The notes below the pieces were generated by a model. That model ran no database searches and was not told the origin of the DNA. It saw only the letters and a list, made by a program, of their open reading frames with translations. A stretch of DNA of 64,000 bases from Acetobacter sp. (GTDB lineage Bacteria; Pseudomonadota; Alphaproteobacteria; RF32; CAG-239), in NCBI GenBank assembly GCA_023665325.1, contig JAMPED010000003.1, positions 44,589 to 108,588 on the forward strand, written 5' to 3'. The position numbers and the translations under genes were made by a program. Numbering within the stretch: the first letter of the stretch is position 1; each line of letters starts with the position of its first letter. Shown piece after piece: positions 57,454 through 64,000 of this stretch.

Positions 57454-58332
57454 ATGCTTTTAAAAAGAATCATTTGCGGTGTTGTTGCAGCTATCTTTAT
57501 TATTGGAGGAATGGCGCTATTTCATACATCGCAGCAGCTGTGGCTAGCCATTGGTTTTTGCGTTCTTATTGGTGGTATTACCCTTGCATATATTGCTATT
57601 AAACAGCATTTACCTAACTATAGTTTTTGGATTACTTTGATTGCTTTGGGGCTAGCATATGCTCTTTATACAACACATTTATCTCCTGTTTCAGAAGAAG
57701 AACAACAGATGATTTCTTCTCGACTTGAAAAAGAAATTGAAAGAAGCAAAGACTTTTTAGATAACGAAGCCCCCAAAGGTAAGAAAAAACGTACTTCTGC
57801 TAAACGTGAAAAAAACTCAACAGGATTTAATTTGAATGCATATCCTAAAATTACTGGTAGCGCTACGGTTGTTCACGCACATATTTTTTATATTGGCGGG
57901 CGCTATATTCGCTTATATGGTGTGGATGCCCCAGATACCGATCAGGTTTGCTCAAATGCTATGGGGCATTCATATAACTGTGGAGAAGAGGCTGCTTCTT
58001 GGGTTCGTGGATGGATAGATCAAAATCCTATTGATTGTTATATTTTGAAAGTAGATCCTAATGGTCAAAATTTAGCTACTTGTATTTGGGGTGAATATGA
58101 CATTGGTGCGGCATTAGTAGGTGCTGGGTGGGGATTAGCCAATACACGCGAAACGACAATCTACCAACCATACGAAGTTAAAGCACAGAGCGAGTCATCT
58201 GGTTTATGGCAAGGAAGTTTTTATACCCCCGAGGATTGGCGTGATATCAAACGTGGACGAAATGATTTTACGATTAAGAAAAAGGCACTTCCCCAAAGTG
58301 ATGGTTTCTTTAGTTTTGGTTCTTTATTTTAA
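57454..58332 (+). CDS. Membrane-anchored thermonuclease (SNase)-fold protein with altered active site
   Basis: The 292-aa protein has two or three N-terminal membrane segments (about 5-72), a basic linker and a C-terminal SNase-like OB fold (about 130-280) with RYIRLYGVDAPDTDQVC and LVGAGWGLA. The usual calcium-binding DGDT is replaced by HAHI, and the second catalytic arginine (normally GRxxAxC) reads GQNLATC. Nuclease activity is therefore doubtful; a binding role is possible. It stands between the Bat operon and tsaE. Confidence 0.8.
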   Translation: MLLKRIICGVVAAIFIIGGMALFHTSQQLWLAIGFCVLIGGITLAYIAIKQHLPNYSFWITLIALGLAYALYTTHLSPVSEEEQQMISSRLEKEIERSKDFLDNEAPKGKKKRTSAKREKNSTGFNLNAYPKITGSATVVHAHIFYIGGRYIRLYGVDAPDTDQVCSNAMGHSYNCGEEAASWVRGWIDQNPIDCYILKVDPNGQNLATCIWGEYDIGAALVGAGWGLANTRETTIYQPYEVKAQSESSGLWQGSFYTPEDWRDIKRGRNDFTIKKKALPQSDGFFSFGSLF

Positions 58333-58340
58333 GTGATGAG

Positions 58341-58808
58341 ATGACAATTTTTTCTAGAAATTTTATTTGTAATTCAGAAAATGATACTAAGCTTTTAGCA
58401 ACGAGTATTGCTAAAATTGCTCAGAAAGGTGATATTTTTGCTTTATTTGGAACTTTGGGTGTGGGAAAAAGCACCTTTTCACGATATTTTATTCAATATT
58501 TAAGTGGAATACAGGATGTTCCCAGTCCAACTTTTACATTAGTGCAAATGTATGAAACGCAAAATTTTGATATTTATCATTATGATATGTATCGTTTAAA
58601 AGTTGCGGATGAAGCGTATGAACTTGGGGTTGAAGATGCTTTTTATCAGGGTGTTAGCTTAATAGAATGGTCTGAAAAAATTGTAAATATTTTACCTAAA
58701 AATATTTGGAAAATAGAAATTACTTCCAAAGGATCTGAACGTCTATTTTCAGTAACTGTTTATAATGAAGCAAATGCGGAAAGATTGAGGAGTATTTCTA
58801 TTGCTTAA
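58341..58808 (+). CDS. tsaE: tRNA threonylcarbamoyladenosine biosynthesis ATPase TsaE
   Basis: TsaE is needed with TsaB and TsaD for the universal t6A modification at position 37 of ANN-decoding tRNAs. The 155-aa protein has the P-loop GTLGVGKSTFSRYF at about residues 36-49, SPTFTLV and HYDMYRLK, all family landmarks. It overlaps the HprK-like gene by 8 nt. tsaB and tsaD are not seen. Confidence 0.95.
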   Translation: MTIFSRNFICNSENDTKLLATSIAKIAQKGDIFALFGTLGVGKSTFSRYFIQYLSGIQDVPSPTFTLVQMYETQNFDIYHYDMYRLKVADEAYELGVEDAFYQGVSLIEWSEKIVNILPKNIWKIEITSKGSERLFSVTVYNEANAERLRSISIA

Positions 58809-59232
58809 TATCCACGCGACACTCATTAGCTTTCAGAATCACGGTATTCTTTTCATTGGCGAATCGGGTGCAGGAAAATCTGATATTGCTTTACGAATGA
58901 TTATGGATAAAAATGCTTTACTAGTAGCTGACGATAGAGTCAATTTGGAATGTCTTGATGATAAATTATATGGTAGTGTTCCACAAAATATTGAGGGATT
59001 ACTCGAAATTAGAAATGTTGGAATCGGAAAATTTCCATTCAAACAGCAAGAAAAAATTGATTTATGTATTGAACTTTGTGCAGATAAAACTGGGTTAAAC
59101 CGTTTACCTGAAGAGGAAACAGTTGTTTTTTTGGGGGTATCCATTACAAAATTAAAGCTATATCCGTTTGATTGCTCTATACTTTGTAAAATTATTGCAA
59201 AATTAAACGGATTGATAGAAACTATAGAATAA
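58801..59232 (+). CDS. hprK: HPr kinase/phosphorylase, short alphaproteobacterial form
   Basis: The 143-aa protein corresponds to the catalytic domain only, as is common in alphaproteobacteria. It has the P-loop GESGAGKSD (about residues 21-29), VADDRV and a KFPF segment. HprK phosphorylates HPr of the phosphotransferase system, here probably the nitrogen/regulatory PTS. The start is a TTG at 58801 with AGGAG upstream, overlapping the tsaE stop. No ptsH or sensor kinase gene is in the window. Confidence 0.85.
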   Translation: MLNIHATLISFQNHGILFIGESGAGKSDIALRMIMDKNALLVADDRVNLECLDDKLYGSVPQNIEGLLEIRNVGIGKFPFKQQEKIDLCIELCADKTGLNRLPEEETVVFLGVSITKLKLYPFDCSILCKIIAKLNGLIETIE

Positions 59233-59250
59233 AATTTACGAGGTTACAAA

Positions 59251-60042
59251 ATGATAATGCGTATTATAGAAGCTTTTTTAAGAACTCTAGGTAAACCGTT
59301 AGTAAAGTTCTTGTCTTCTTTAGGTGAATTAACTGCATTTGTTGTTAAAGCTATTTATAATTGTTTCGTTCCGCCGTTTTATTTCAAACTCTTTTTAAAA
59401 CAAGTTTTGGATATTGGATTTTATTCTTTGCCCGTGGTTGGTTTAACAACGCTTTTTGCGGGTATGGTTATTGCCTTACAAACATATTCTGGTTTTTCAG
59501 GATTTAAGGCTGAGGGGGTTATTGCTTCGGTTGTTTTAATTTCAGTTACTCGTGAGCTTGCACCAGTTCTTTCAGCCTTGATGGTTGCTGGACGAATCGG
59601 GGCAGCGATGGCTGCAGAAATTGGAACAATGCGTGTAACAGAGCAAATAGATGCATTAGTTACACTTTCGACTAACCCTTTTAAATATTTAATTGCGCCT
59701 CGTTTATGGGCTGGATTACTCGTTTTACCTATTTTAGTTTTAATTGGTGATATTATTGGCATTTTTGGTGGTTATATTGTCGGGGTTTATAAACTTGGCT
59801 TTAATCCTGCAAATTATATTACTGCAACATTTCAGGATTTACAAATTATTGGTATTGTTTCTGGATTGGTAAAAGCTGCGGTGTTTGGTTTTATTATTTC
59901 TATGATGGGATGTTATAATGGTTATAAATCTAAAGGTGGAGCGCAAGGTGTTGGAAACGCTACAACAAATGCTGTTGTTTCCTCGTCTATTTTGATTTTA
60001 ATCTTTAACTATCTTATTACTGAAATGTTTTTTTCCAGATAA
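59251..60042 (+). CDS. mlaE: MlaE/YrbE-type phospholipid ABC transporter permease
   Basis: MlaE is the inner-membrane part of the Mla system that keeps outer-membrane lipid asymmetry. The 263-aa protein has five or six membrane segments and the diagnostic core of the DUF140 family: TRELAPVLSALMVAGRIGAA, followed by EIGTMRVTEQIDAL. It is followed by mlaF. mlaD, the periplasmic MCE protein that usually comes next, is absent here. Confidence 0.93.
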   Translation: MIMRIIEAFLRTLGKPLVKFLSSLGELTAFVVKAIYNCFVPPFYFKLFLKQVLDIGFYSLPVVGLTTLFAGMVIALQTYSGFSGFKAEGVIASVVLISVTRELAPVLSALMVAGRIGAAMAAEIGTMRVTEQIDALVTLSTNPFKYLIAPRLWAGLLVLPILVLIGDIIGIFGGYIVGVYKLGFNPANYITATFQDLQIIGIVSGLVKAAVFGFIISMMGCYNGYKSKGGAQGVGNATTNAVVSSSILILIFNYLITEMFFSR

Positions 60043-60054
60043 GAGGAGTGCGAT

Positions 60055-60822
60055 ATGTCTGCTGATATTAAAATAAAAATAAGAAATCTGCATAAAAGTT
60101 TTGGTAAAAAACGTGTTTTAGATGGTGTTGATCTTGATTTATATAAAGGTGAGTCACTAGTTGTTATTGGTGGCTCTGGCACTGGTAAATCTGTTTTAAT
60201 CAAGTGCATTCAAGGATTACTCTTTCCCGATAGTGGATCAATTAAAATCGATGGAGTAGAGATTGTTGATGAAGATCCTGAAGTAATTGACAGTATGCAT
60301 AGCAAGATGGGAATGCTCTTTCAGGGAGGCGCTCTTTTTGACAGTTTAACTGTTTGGGAAAATGTTGCTTTCGATTTAATCCAAAATCGAGGATGTAGCA
60401 AAAAGAAAGCTAAAATTGTTGCAATAAAAGTATTACGTCAAGTTGGATTAGGAGAAGATATTGCTGATCTATATCCCTCAGAGCTTTCTGGTGGTATGCA
60501 AAAAAGGGTTGGTTTAGCGCGCGCGGTTGTAACGCGGCCAGAAATTATTTTCTTTGATGAGCCAACAACCGGACTCGACCCCATTATGGCTGATGTTATC
60601 AATGATTTGATTATTGAATCAGCAAAAGATTTAGGGGCAACAACGCTTACAATTACTCACGATATGGCATCTGCTCGAAAAATTGCAGATAAAATTGCAA
60701 TGCTTTATCAAGGAAAAATTATCTGGTATGGAACAGTTAAAGAATTGGATAAAACAGATAATCCATACGTGCGGCAGTTTATTAAAGGATCTTCCAAAGG
60801 TCCTATTAAAGTGGAGAAATAA
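60055..60822 (+). CDS. mlaF: Mla-type ABC transporter ATP-binding protein
   Basis: The 255-aa ATPase has Walker A GGSGTGKS, signature LSGGMQKR (the MlaF variant) and Walker B IIFFDEPTTGLD, with the switch histidine in TITHDM. AGGAG precedes the ATG 12 nt after mlaE. The two would form the membrane engine of an Mla transporter. radA begins 3 nt after the stop, so the MCE partner must be encoded elsewhere. Confidence 0.94.
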   Translation: MSADIKIKIRNLHKSFGKKRVLDGVDLDLYKGESLVVIGGSGTGKSVLIKCIQGLLFPDSGSIKIDGVEIVDEDPEVIDSMHSKMGMLFQGGALFDSLTVWENVAFDLIQNRGCSKKKAKIVAIKVLRQVGLGEDIADLYPSELSGGMQKRVGLARAVVTRPEIIFFDEPTTGLDPIMADVINDLIIESAKDLGATTLTITHDMASARKIADKIAMLYQGKIIWYGTVKELDKTDNPYVRQFIKGSSKGPIKVEK

Positions 60823-60825
60823 ATA

Positions 60826-62202
60826 ATGGCTAAAAAATCAACAATAGATTATGCGTGCCAAGCTTGTGGTGCTGTGTATCCTAAGTGGCAAGGAAAATGT
60901 GATGCCTGCGGAGAGTGGAATACTATTGTTGAAGAAAAAAAGCCTACTGATGAATTTTCTAATATCTCATCTAAAAAAAAAGGAAATCAAATTGACTTTG
61001 TTTCATTAAATGGGGAAAGTCAGACATATCAAAGATTAGTAACCAATTTATCTGAAATTAACCGTGTTTCGGGGGGAGGTTTAGTCCCTGGATCTGTTAT
61101 TTTGGTGGGAGGAGACCCTGGAATTGGTAAATCTACTTTGTTGTTACAAATATGCGCTGGTATGGCTAATAAACTTCAGAATAACAGTTGTTTTTATATC
61201 TCTGGTGAGGAAGCCATTGATCAAGTACGAATCCGTGCTCAACGTTTAGGTTTGGCAGATGCACCTGTCCGATTAGCTAGCACAACTAGTGTTAAGGATA
61301 TTATTGCTACTCTTGAAAAAGAAAATCCATCTTTGGTGATTATTGATTCCATTCAAACAATGTATCTTGATGAAGTCGAATCGACCCCAGGTAGTGTGGC
61401 TCAGGTTCGTGCAGCAGCATATGAACTAATAAAAATAGCAAAGAAAAAAGGATTTATTTTATTTTTAGTTGGTCACGTTACTAAACAAGGCTCTATTGCT
61501 GGTCCGCGCGTATTAGAACATATGGTAGACACAGTGCTTTATTTTGAGGGTGATAGAGGACATCATTTTCGAATATTACGCGCCGTCAAAAATCGATACG
61601 GAGCAACAGATGAAATTGGTGTTTTCGAAATGCAAGACAACGGGTTAGTTGAGGTTGAGAATCCATCTGCTTTATTTTTAGCTGAACGTCAGGGATGTGT
61701 TTCTGGCTCGTGTGTCTTTGCTGGTATTGAAGGTTCTCGCCCGCTTTTAGTTGAAATTCAAGCACTCGTTGGTAATAGTAGTTATGCTGGAGCCAAAAGA
61801 GCTGTTGTGGGATGGGATTCAAACCGCTTAGCAATGATTTTAGCTGTACTAGAAGCACGTTGCGGAATGAATTTCAGCACACACGATGTTTATTTGAATA
61901 TAGCTGGTGGACTGAAAATTTCTGAGCCAGCTGCTGATTTAGCTGTAGCAATGGCTGTTATTTCTTCGATGACAAATAAACCCTTGCCAGCTGATATGGT
62001 TGTTTTTGGTGAAATTGGTTTATCTGGCGAAATTCGTGCGGTTAGTCAGCCTAATTTACGTCTAAAAGAGGCTCAAAAACTAGGTTTTACAAATGCAATT
62101 ATTCCTAATTCATTTAACAAAGATAAAAAGCAAAAATTGGTTGCTAATATGTCTTACCACGAAATTGGTAATGTTCAGCGTTTAATTTCTAAATTTAGCT
62201 AA
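60826..62202 (+). CDS. radA: DNA repair protein RadA (Sms)
   Basis: RadA is a RecA-like helicase that extends recombination intermediates. The 458-aa protein has an N-terminal C4 zinc finger (CQACGAVYPKWQGKCDACG), Walker A GGDPGIGKST, the RadA motif KNRYG (KNRFG in E. coli) and a C-terminal Lon-like domain without the protease active site. Next comes cvpA, the usual neighbour in alphaproteobacteria. Confidence 0.97.
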   Translation: MAKKSTIDYACQACGAVYPKWQGKCDACGEWNTIVEEKKPTDEFSNISSKKKGNQIDFVSLNGESQTYQRLVTNLSEINRVSGGGLVPGSVILVGGDPGIGKSTLLLQICAGMANKLQNNSCFYISGEEAIDQVRIRAQRLGLADAPVRLASTTSVKDIIATLEKENPSLVIIDSIQTMYLDEVESTPGSVAQVRAAAYELIKIAKKKGFILFLVGHVTKQGSIAGPRVLEHMVDTVLYFEGDRGHHFRILRAVKNRYGATDEIGVFEMQDNGLVEVENPSALFLAERQGCVSGSCVFAGIEGSRPLLVEIQALVGNSSYAGAKRAVVGWDSNRLAMILAVLEARCGMNFSTHDVYLNIAGGLKISEPAADLAVAMAVISSMTNKPLPADMVVFGEIGLSGEIRAVSQPNLRLKEAQKLGFTNAIIPNSFNKDKKQKLVANMSYHEIGNVQRLISKFS

Positions 62203-62215
62203 TAAGGAGGATTTT

Positions 62216-62995
62216 ATGGAACCGTTAAATAATGTAGATGTTATTATTTTAATTGGTATTGCTTTATCAATGTTGGTAGCATTCATTCGCGGTTTTGTGA
62301 AGGAAATACTATCTATTTTAGGGCTAATTTTATTTATTGCATTATCAACCTATCTTTCCCCTCTAATATTGCCGTGGATGAATCAATATGTTGAGAGCAA
62401 AACACTTTCGTATGTTGTTATTGTTTTACTTATAATGGCATTTTTTTATGCTGCGTGGATTATTAGTACAGATAAACTTATTGCCAAAGTAAGAACGAGT
62501 ACTTTGAGTTTTATGGATCGTCTTTTTGGGTTATTATTTGGTTTTCTAAGAGCTGTTTTAATTTTAGGATTTTGCTATTTAGTTGTTAAAATTGCCCTTC
62601 CCGAAGAACTTAAAGAAGGACAATTGAAAGAATCTAGATATTTTGTAATGGCAAAAAGTTGTTCTGATTTAATAGAAAAAATGTTGCCTGAAGATTTTGT
62701 TAAAAACACTGTCAAATCTGTTGAAGATATGAACAAAGCAGAGAAGAATAAAAATAAATCTAAAGATAAAAAAGAAAACAAATCTGATAAAAAAACATCT
62801 CCAGCAGCAAGCAGTTTACCATCTGAACTTGACCAAAAACAAATGAATGAGATGTTTGAAAAATTGGTTAATCCTGAAGTAAAAAGTAATAAAAAACTTG
62901 CAGATAAGCCCGTTGTTAAAACAAAAGAAAATAAAGGATATGATAACAAAGAAACAAAAAGCCTAGATCGGCTGATTGATTTGACGACTGAATAA
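62216..62995 (+). CDS. cvpA: CvpA-family membrane protein
   Basis: The 259-aa protein has four membrane segments in the first 120 residues, including AFIRGFVKEILSILGLI and FMDRLFGLLFGFLRAVLILG, typical of CvpA. A charged Lys-rich tail of about 110 residues follows. CvpA is linked to envelope homeostasis; its old name came from colicin V production. AAGGAGG precedes the ATG. purF, often next, is not here. Confidence 0.9.
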   Translation: MEPLNNVDVIILIGIALSMLVAFIRGFVKEILSILGLILFIALSTYLSPLILPWMNQYVESKTLSYVVIVLLIMAFFYAAWIISTDKLIAKVRTSTLSFMDRLFGLLFGFLRAVLILGFCYLVVKIALPEELKEGQLKESRYFVMAKSCSDLIEKMLPEDFVKNTVKSVEDMNKAEKNKNKSKDKKENKSDKKTSPAASSLPSELDQKQMNEMFEKLVNPEVKSNKKLADKPVVKTKENKGYDNKETKSLDRLIDLTTE

Positions 62996-62999
62996 CAAA

Positions 63000-63036
63000 A
63001 CCCCGTATTTCTCTTAAAAGAAATACGGGTTCTATA
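63000..63036 (-). terminator. Converging terminator between cvpA and a small membrane-protein gene
   Basis: A long stem (CCCGTATTTCT / AGAAATACGGG) lies between two converging genes. On the minus strand it is followed by TTTTGTT, so it best serves the minus-strand gene, but it may block both directions. Confidence 0.75.
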
Positions 63037-63038
63037 AA

Positions 63039-63254
63039 TCAGAAAGGTAAGATAACATCGCCATTTGTTTCTTCCAATTTTCCTGTTTTTTTGTTAAAAA
63101 CAATTCCCCCTGTGGTGCGTGAATAGTCTTCAGGATGTCTGTTTGCTCTTATAAGAACAATGAGGTTGAAGATACATCTAATAAGATGCGAAATTACCTT
63201 CACTAATAGCCATCCCAAAAGGACAATTAGCAGAATTACAACACCTTTACTCAT
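63039..63254 (-). CDS. Small membrane protein, unknown (71 aa)
   Basis: One or two membrane segments (about residues 4-38) are followed by a short polar tail with RTTGGIVFNKKTGKLEETNG. No Shine-Dalgarno is visible before the ATG, so translation may be weak or leaderless. The hydrophobic-then-polar design and the flanking terminators support a real gene. Function unknown. Confidence 0.6.
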   Translation of the reverse strand: MSKGVVILLIVLLGWLLVKVISHLIRCIFNLIVLIRANRHPEDYSRTTGGIVFNKKTGKLEETNGDVILPF

Positions 63255-63299
63255 AGTTAAATATATTTAAATTATTAACAAAATTATTTTTTCTTAAAA

Positions 63300-63345
63300 T
63301 ACAAAATAAAACTGTCGCTTAAAAAAAGCAACAGTTTTATCAGAA
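63300..63345 (-). terminator. Rho-independent terminator after tyrS
   Basis: On the minus strand ATAAAACTGTTGCTT pairs with AAGCGACAGTTTTAT (one mismatch) and is followed by a T-rich stretch, about 20 nt beyond the tyrS stop. Confidence 0.8.
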
Positions 63346-63355
63346 TGAAAATACA

Positions 63356-64000
63356 TTATTTTAATATTAAAAGACCGTGTTTCTTTTTACCTTGGGATAA
63401 TTTAATATTTCCTTCGATTTGGTCTTTTTCTGTAATGACATAATTTTCATCGGTTATTACTTTATCATTTAGTTTTAAACCTGCTTGTTTAATTAAACGG
63501 CGAGCTTCACCTTTACTTGAAACAAAACCTAAAGCTACAAAAGCATCTAAAACCCCTACCCCATCTTTTGAACCTTCCGTCGTTGGTAAATCATTTCCTA
63601 TTGCCCCTTTTTCAAAAGTTTTAGTAGCAGTTTCCAGTGCTGCTCTAGCTTCGTTTTCTCCACGACAAATTTTTGTTGCCTCAAAAGCTAAAATCTTTTT
63701 AGCCTCATTGATTTCTCGATCTTTCAAGACTTCTAAACGACGAACTTCATCTATTGGCAAGTCTGTAAAAATACGCAAGCATTTACCAACTTCAGCATCG
63801 CCAATATTACGAAAATATTGAAAATAATTATATGCTGGTAATTTATCTTCGTTTATCCAAACTGCATTTCCTTCGGATTTTCCCATTTTTTTACCTGCAG
63901 AATCGGTTATAATCGGGCTTGTAAAGCCAAAAAGCTCTGTATCATAGCGCCGACGCCCCAACTCTGTTCCGGAAACAATATTTCCCCATTGATCAGCACC
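63356..64000 (-). CDS. tyrS: Tyrosyl-tRNA synthetase, C-terminal half (5' end outside window)
   Basis: The frame is open to base 64000, where it reads GADQWGNI, the end of the class I tyrosine-binding block. The KMSKS-type loop is KMGKSEG. The last 70 residues are an S4 RNA-binding domain (SKGEARRLIKQAGLKLND). About 214 residues are visible of a normal 400 or so. The enzyme charges tRNA-Tyr in the cytoplasm. A terminator follows its stop. Confidence 0.96.
   Translation of the reverse strand, partial: GADQWGNIVSGTELGRRRYDTELFGFTSPIITDSAGKKMGKSEGNAVWINEDKLPAYNYFQYFRNIGDAEVGKCLRIFTDLPIDEVRRLEVLKDREINEAKKILAFEATKICRGENEARAALETATKTFEKGAIGNDLPTTEGSKDGVGVLDAFVALGFVSSKGEARRLIKQAGLKLNDKVITDENYVITEKDQIEGNIKLSQGKKKHGLLILK

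Overview
This window is an AT-rich (about one third G+C by eye) stretch of chromosome from an alphaproteobacterium, most likely an uncultured, host- or gut-associated lineage rather than a model genus. The placement rests on gene content and order: rluD-rpoH, lpxC-bamD-recN, gpmI-envC-ctpA-rppH, radA-cvpA, a class A RNase P RNA, a short HPr-kinase-like protein and an alphaproteobacterial family 4 uracil-DNA glycosylase. The species cannot be named from sequence alone. Both ends cut genes: glycogen phosphorylase on the left and tyrosyl-tRNA synthetase on the right.

Layout. 1-5.1 kb: end of glgP, an unknown protein, a TerB-like protein, tRNA-Ser(GCU), a 72-aa basic protein, class II aldolase, an XRE regulator preceded by two structured RNAs. 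5.1-8.9 kb: infC (apparent AUA start), a GNAT protein behind a leader peptide and terminator, ligA. 8.9-16.3 kb: a leftward six-gene operon around a VirD4/TraG-type coupling ATPase, without the rest of a type IV secretion system. 16.4-18.4 kb: rluD and rpoH. 18.4-24.1 kb: a complete tripartite RND efflux operon. 24.2-27.6 kb: cytoplasmic subtilase, lipoprotein, GST, solute-binding protein. 27.7-31.7 kb: ParA-like protein with an abnormal P-loop, J-domain/SH3 membrane protein, tgt, LOG protein. 31.7-32.8 kb: SLOG protein and two more structured RNAs. 32.9-36.6 kb: recN, bamD, lpxC, rnpB. 36.8-43.5 kb: outer-membrane barrel, glmM, TPR lipoprotein, uracil-DNA glycosylase, two exported unknowns, a small membrane protein. 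43.7-47.6 kb: tolQRA, then porin plus an OmpR-like regulator. 47.8-52.3 kb: gpmI, envC, ctpA, rppH. 52.4-57.4 kb: a Bat-type operon (DUF4381, BatA, BatB/C, BatD). 57.5-64 kb: nuclease-fold protein, tsaE, hprK, mlaE-mlaF, radA, cvpA, a small membrane protein, tyrS.

Most of the window is housekeeping: envelope building (lpxC, bamD, tolQRA, mlaEF, envC, ctpA, glmM), central metabolism (glgP, fba, gpmI), translation and tRNA modification (infC, tgt, rluD, tsaE, tyrS) and DNA repair (ligA, recN, radA, UDG).

The most unusual signal is a family of four small structured RNAs in two tandem pairs, all on the minus strand. At least three have recognisable promoters and terminators. Three share an invariant 12-nt loop on an 8-bp stem whose sequence changes with compensating substitutions. 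All can form an interleaved (pseudoknot) pairing. One pair stands directly upstream of an XRE regulator and the other upstream of a SLOG-fold protein. I do not recognise the family. Other points worth a look are a strongly strand-polar hexamer (GAATCG), an attenuator-like leader before the GNAT gene, and several proteins whose catalytic motifs have decayed.
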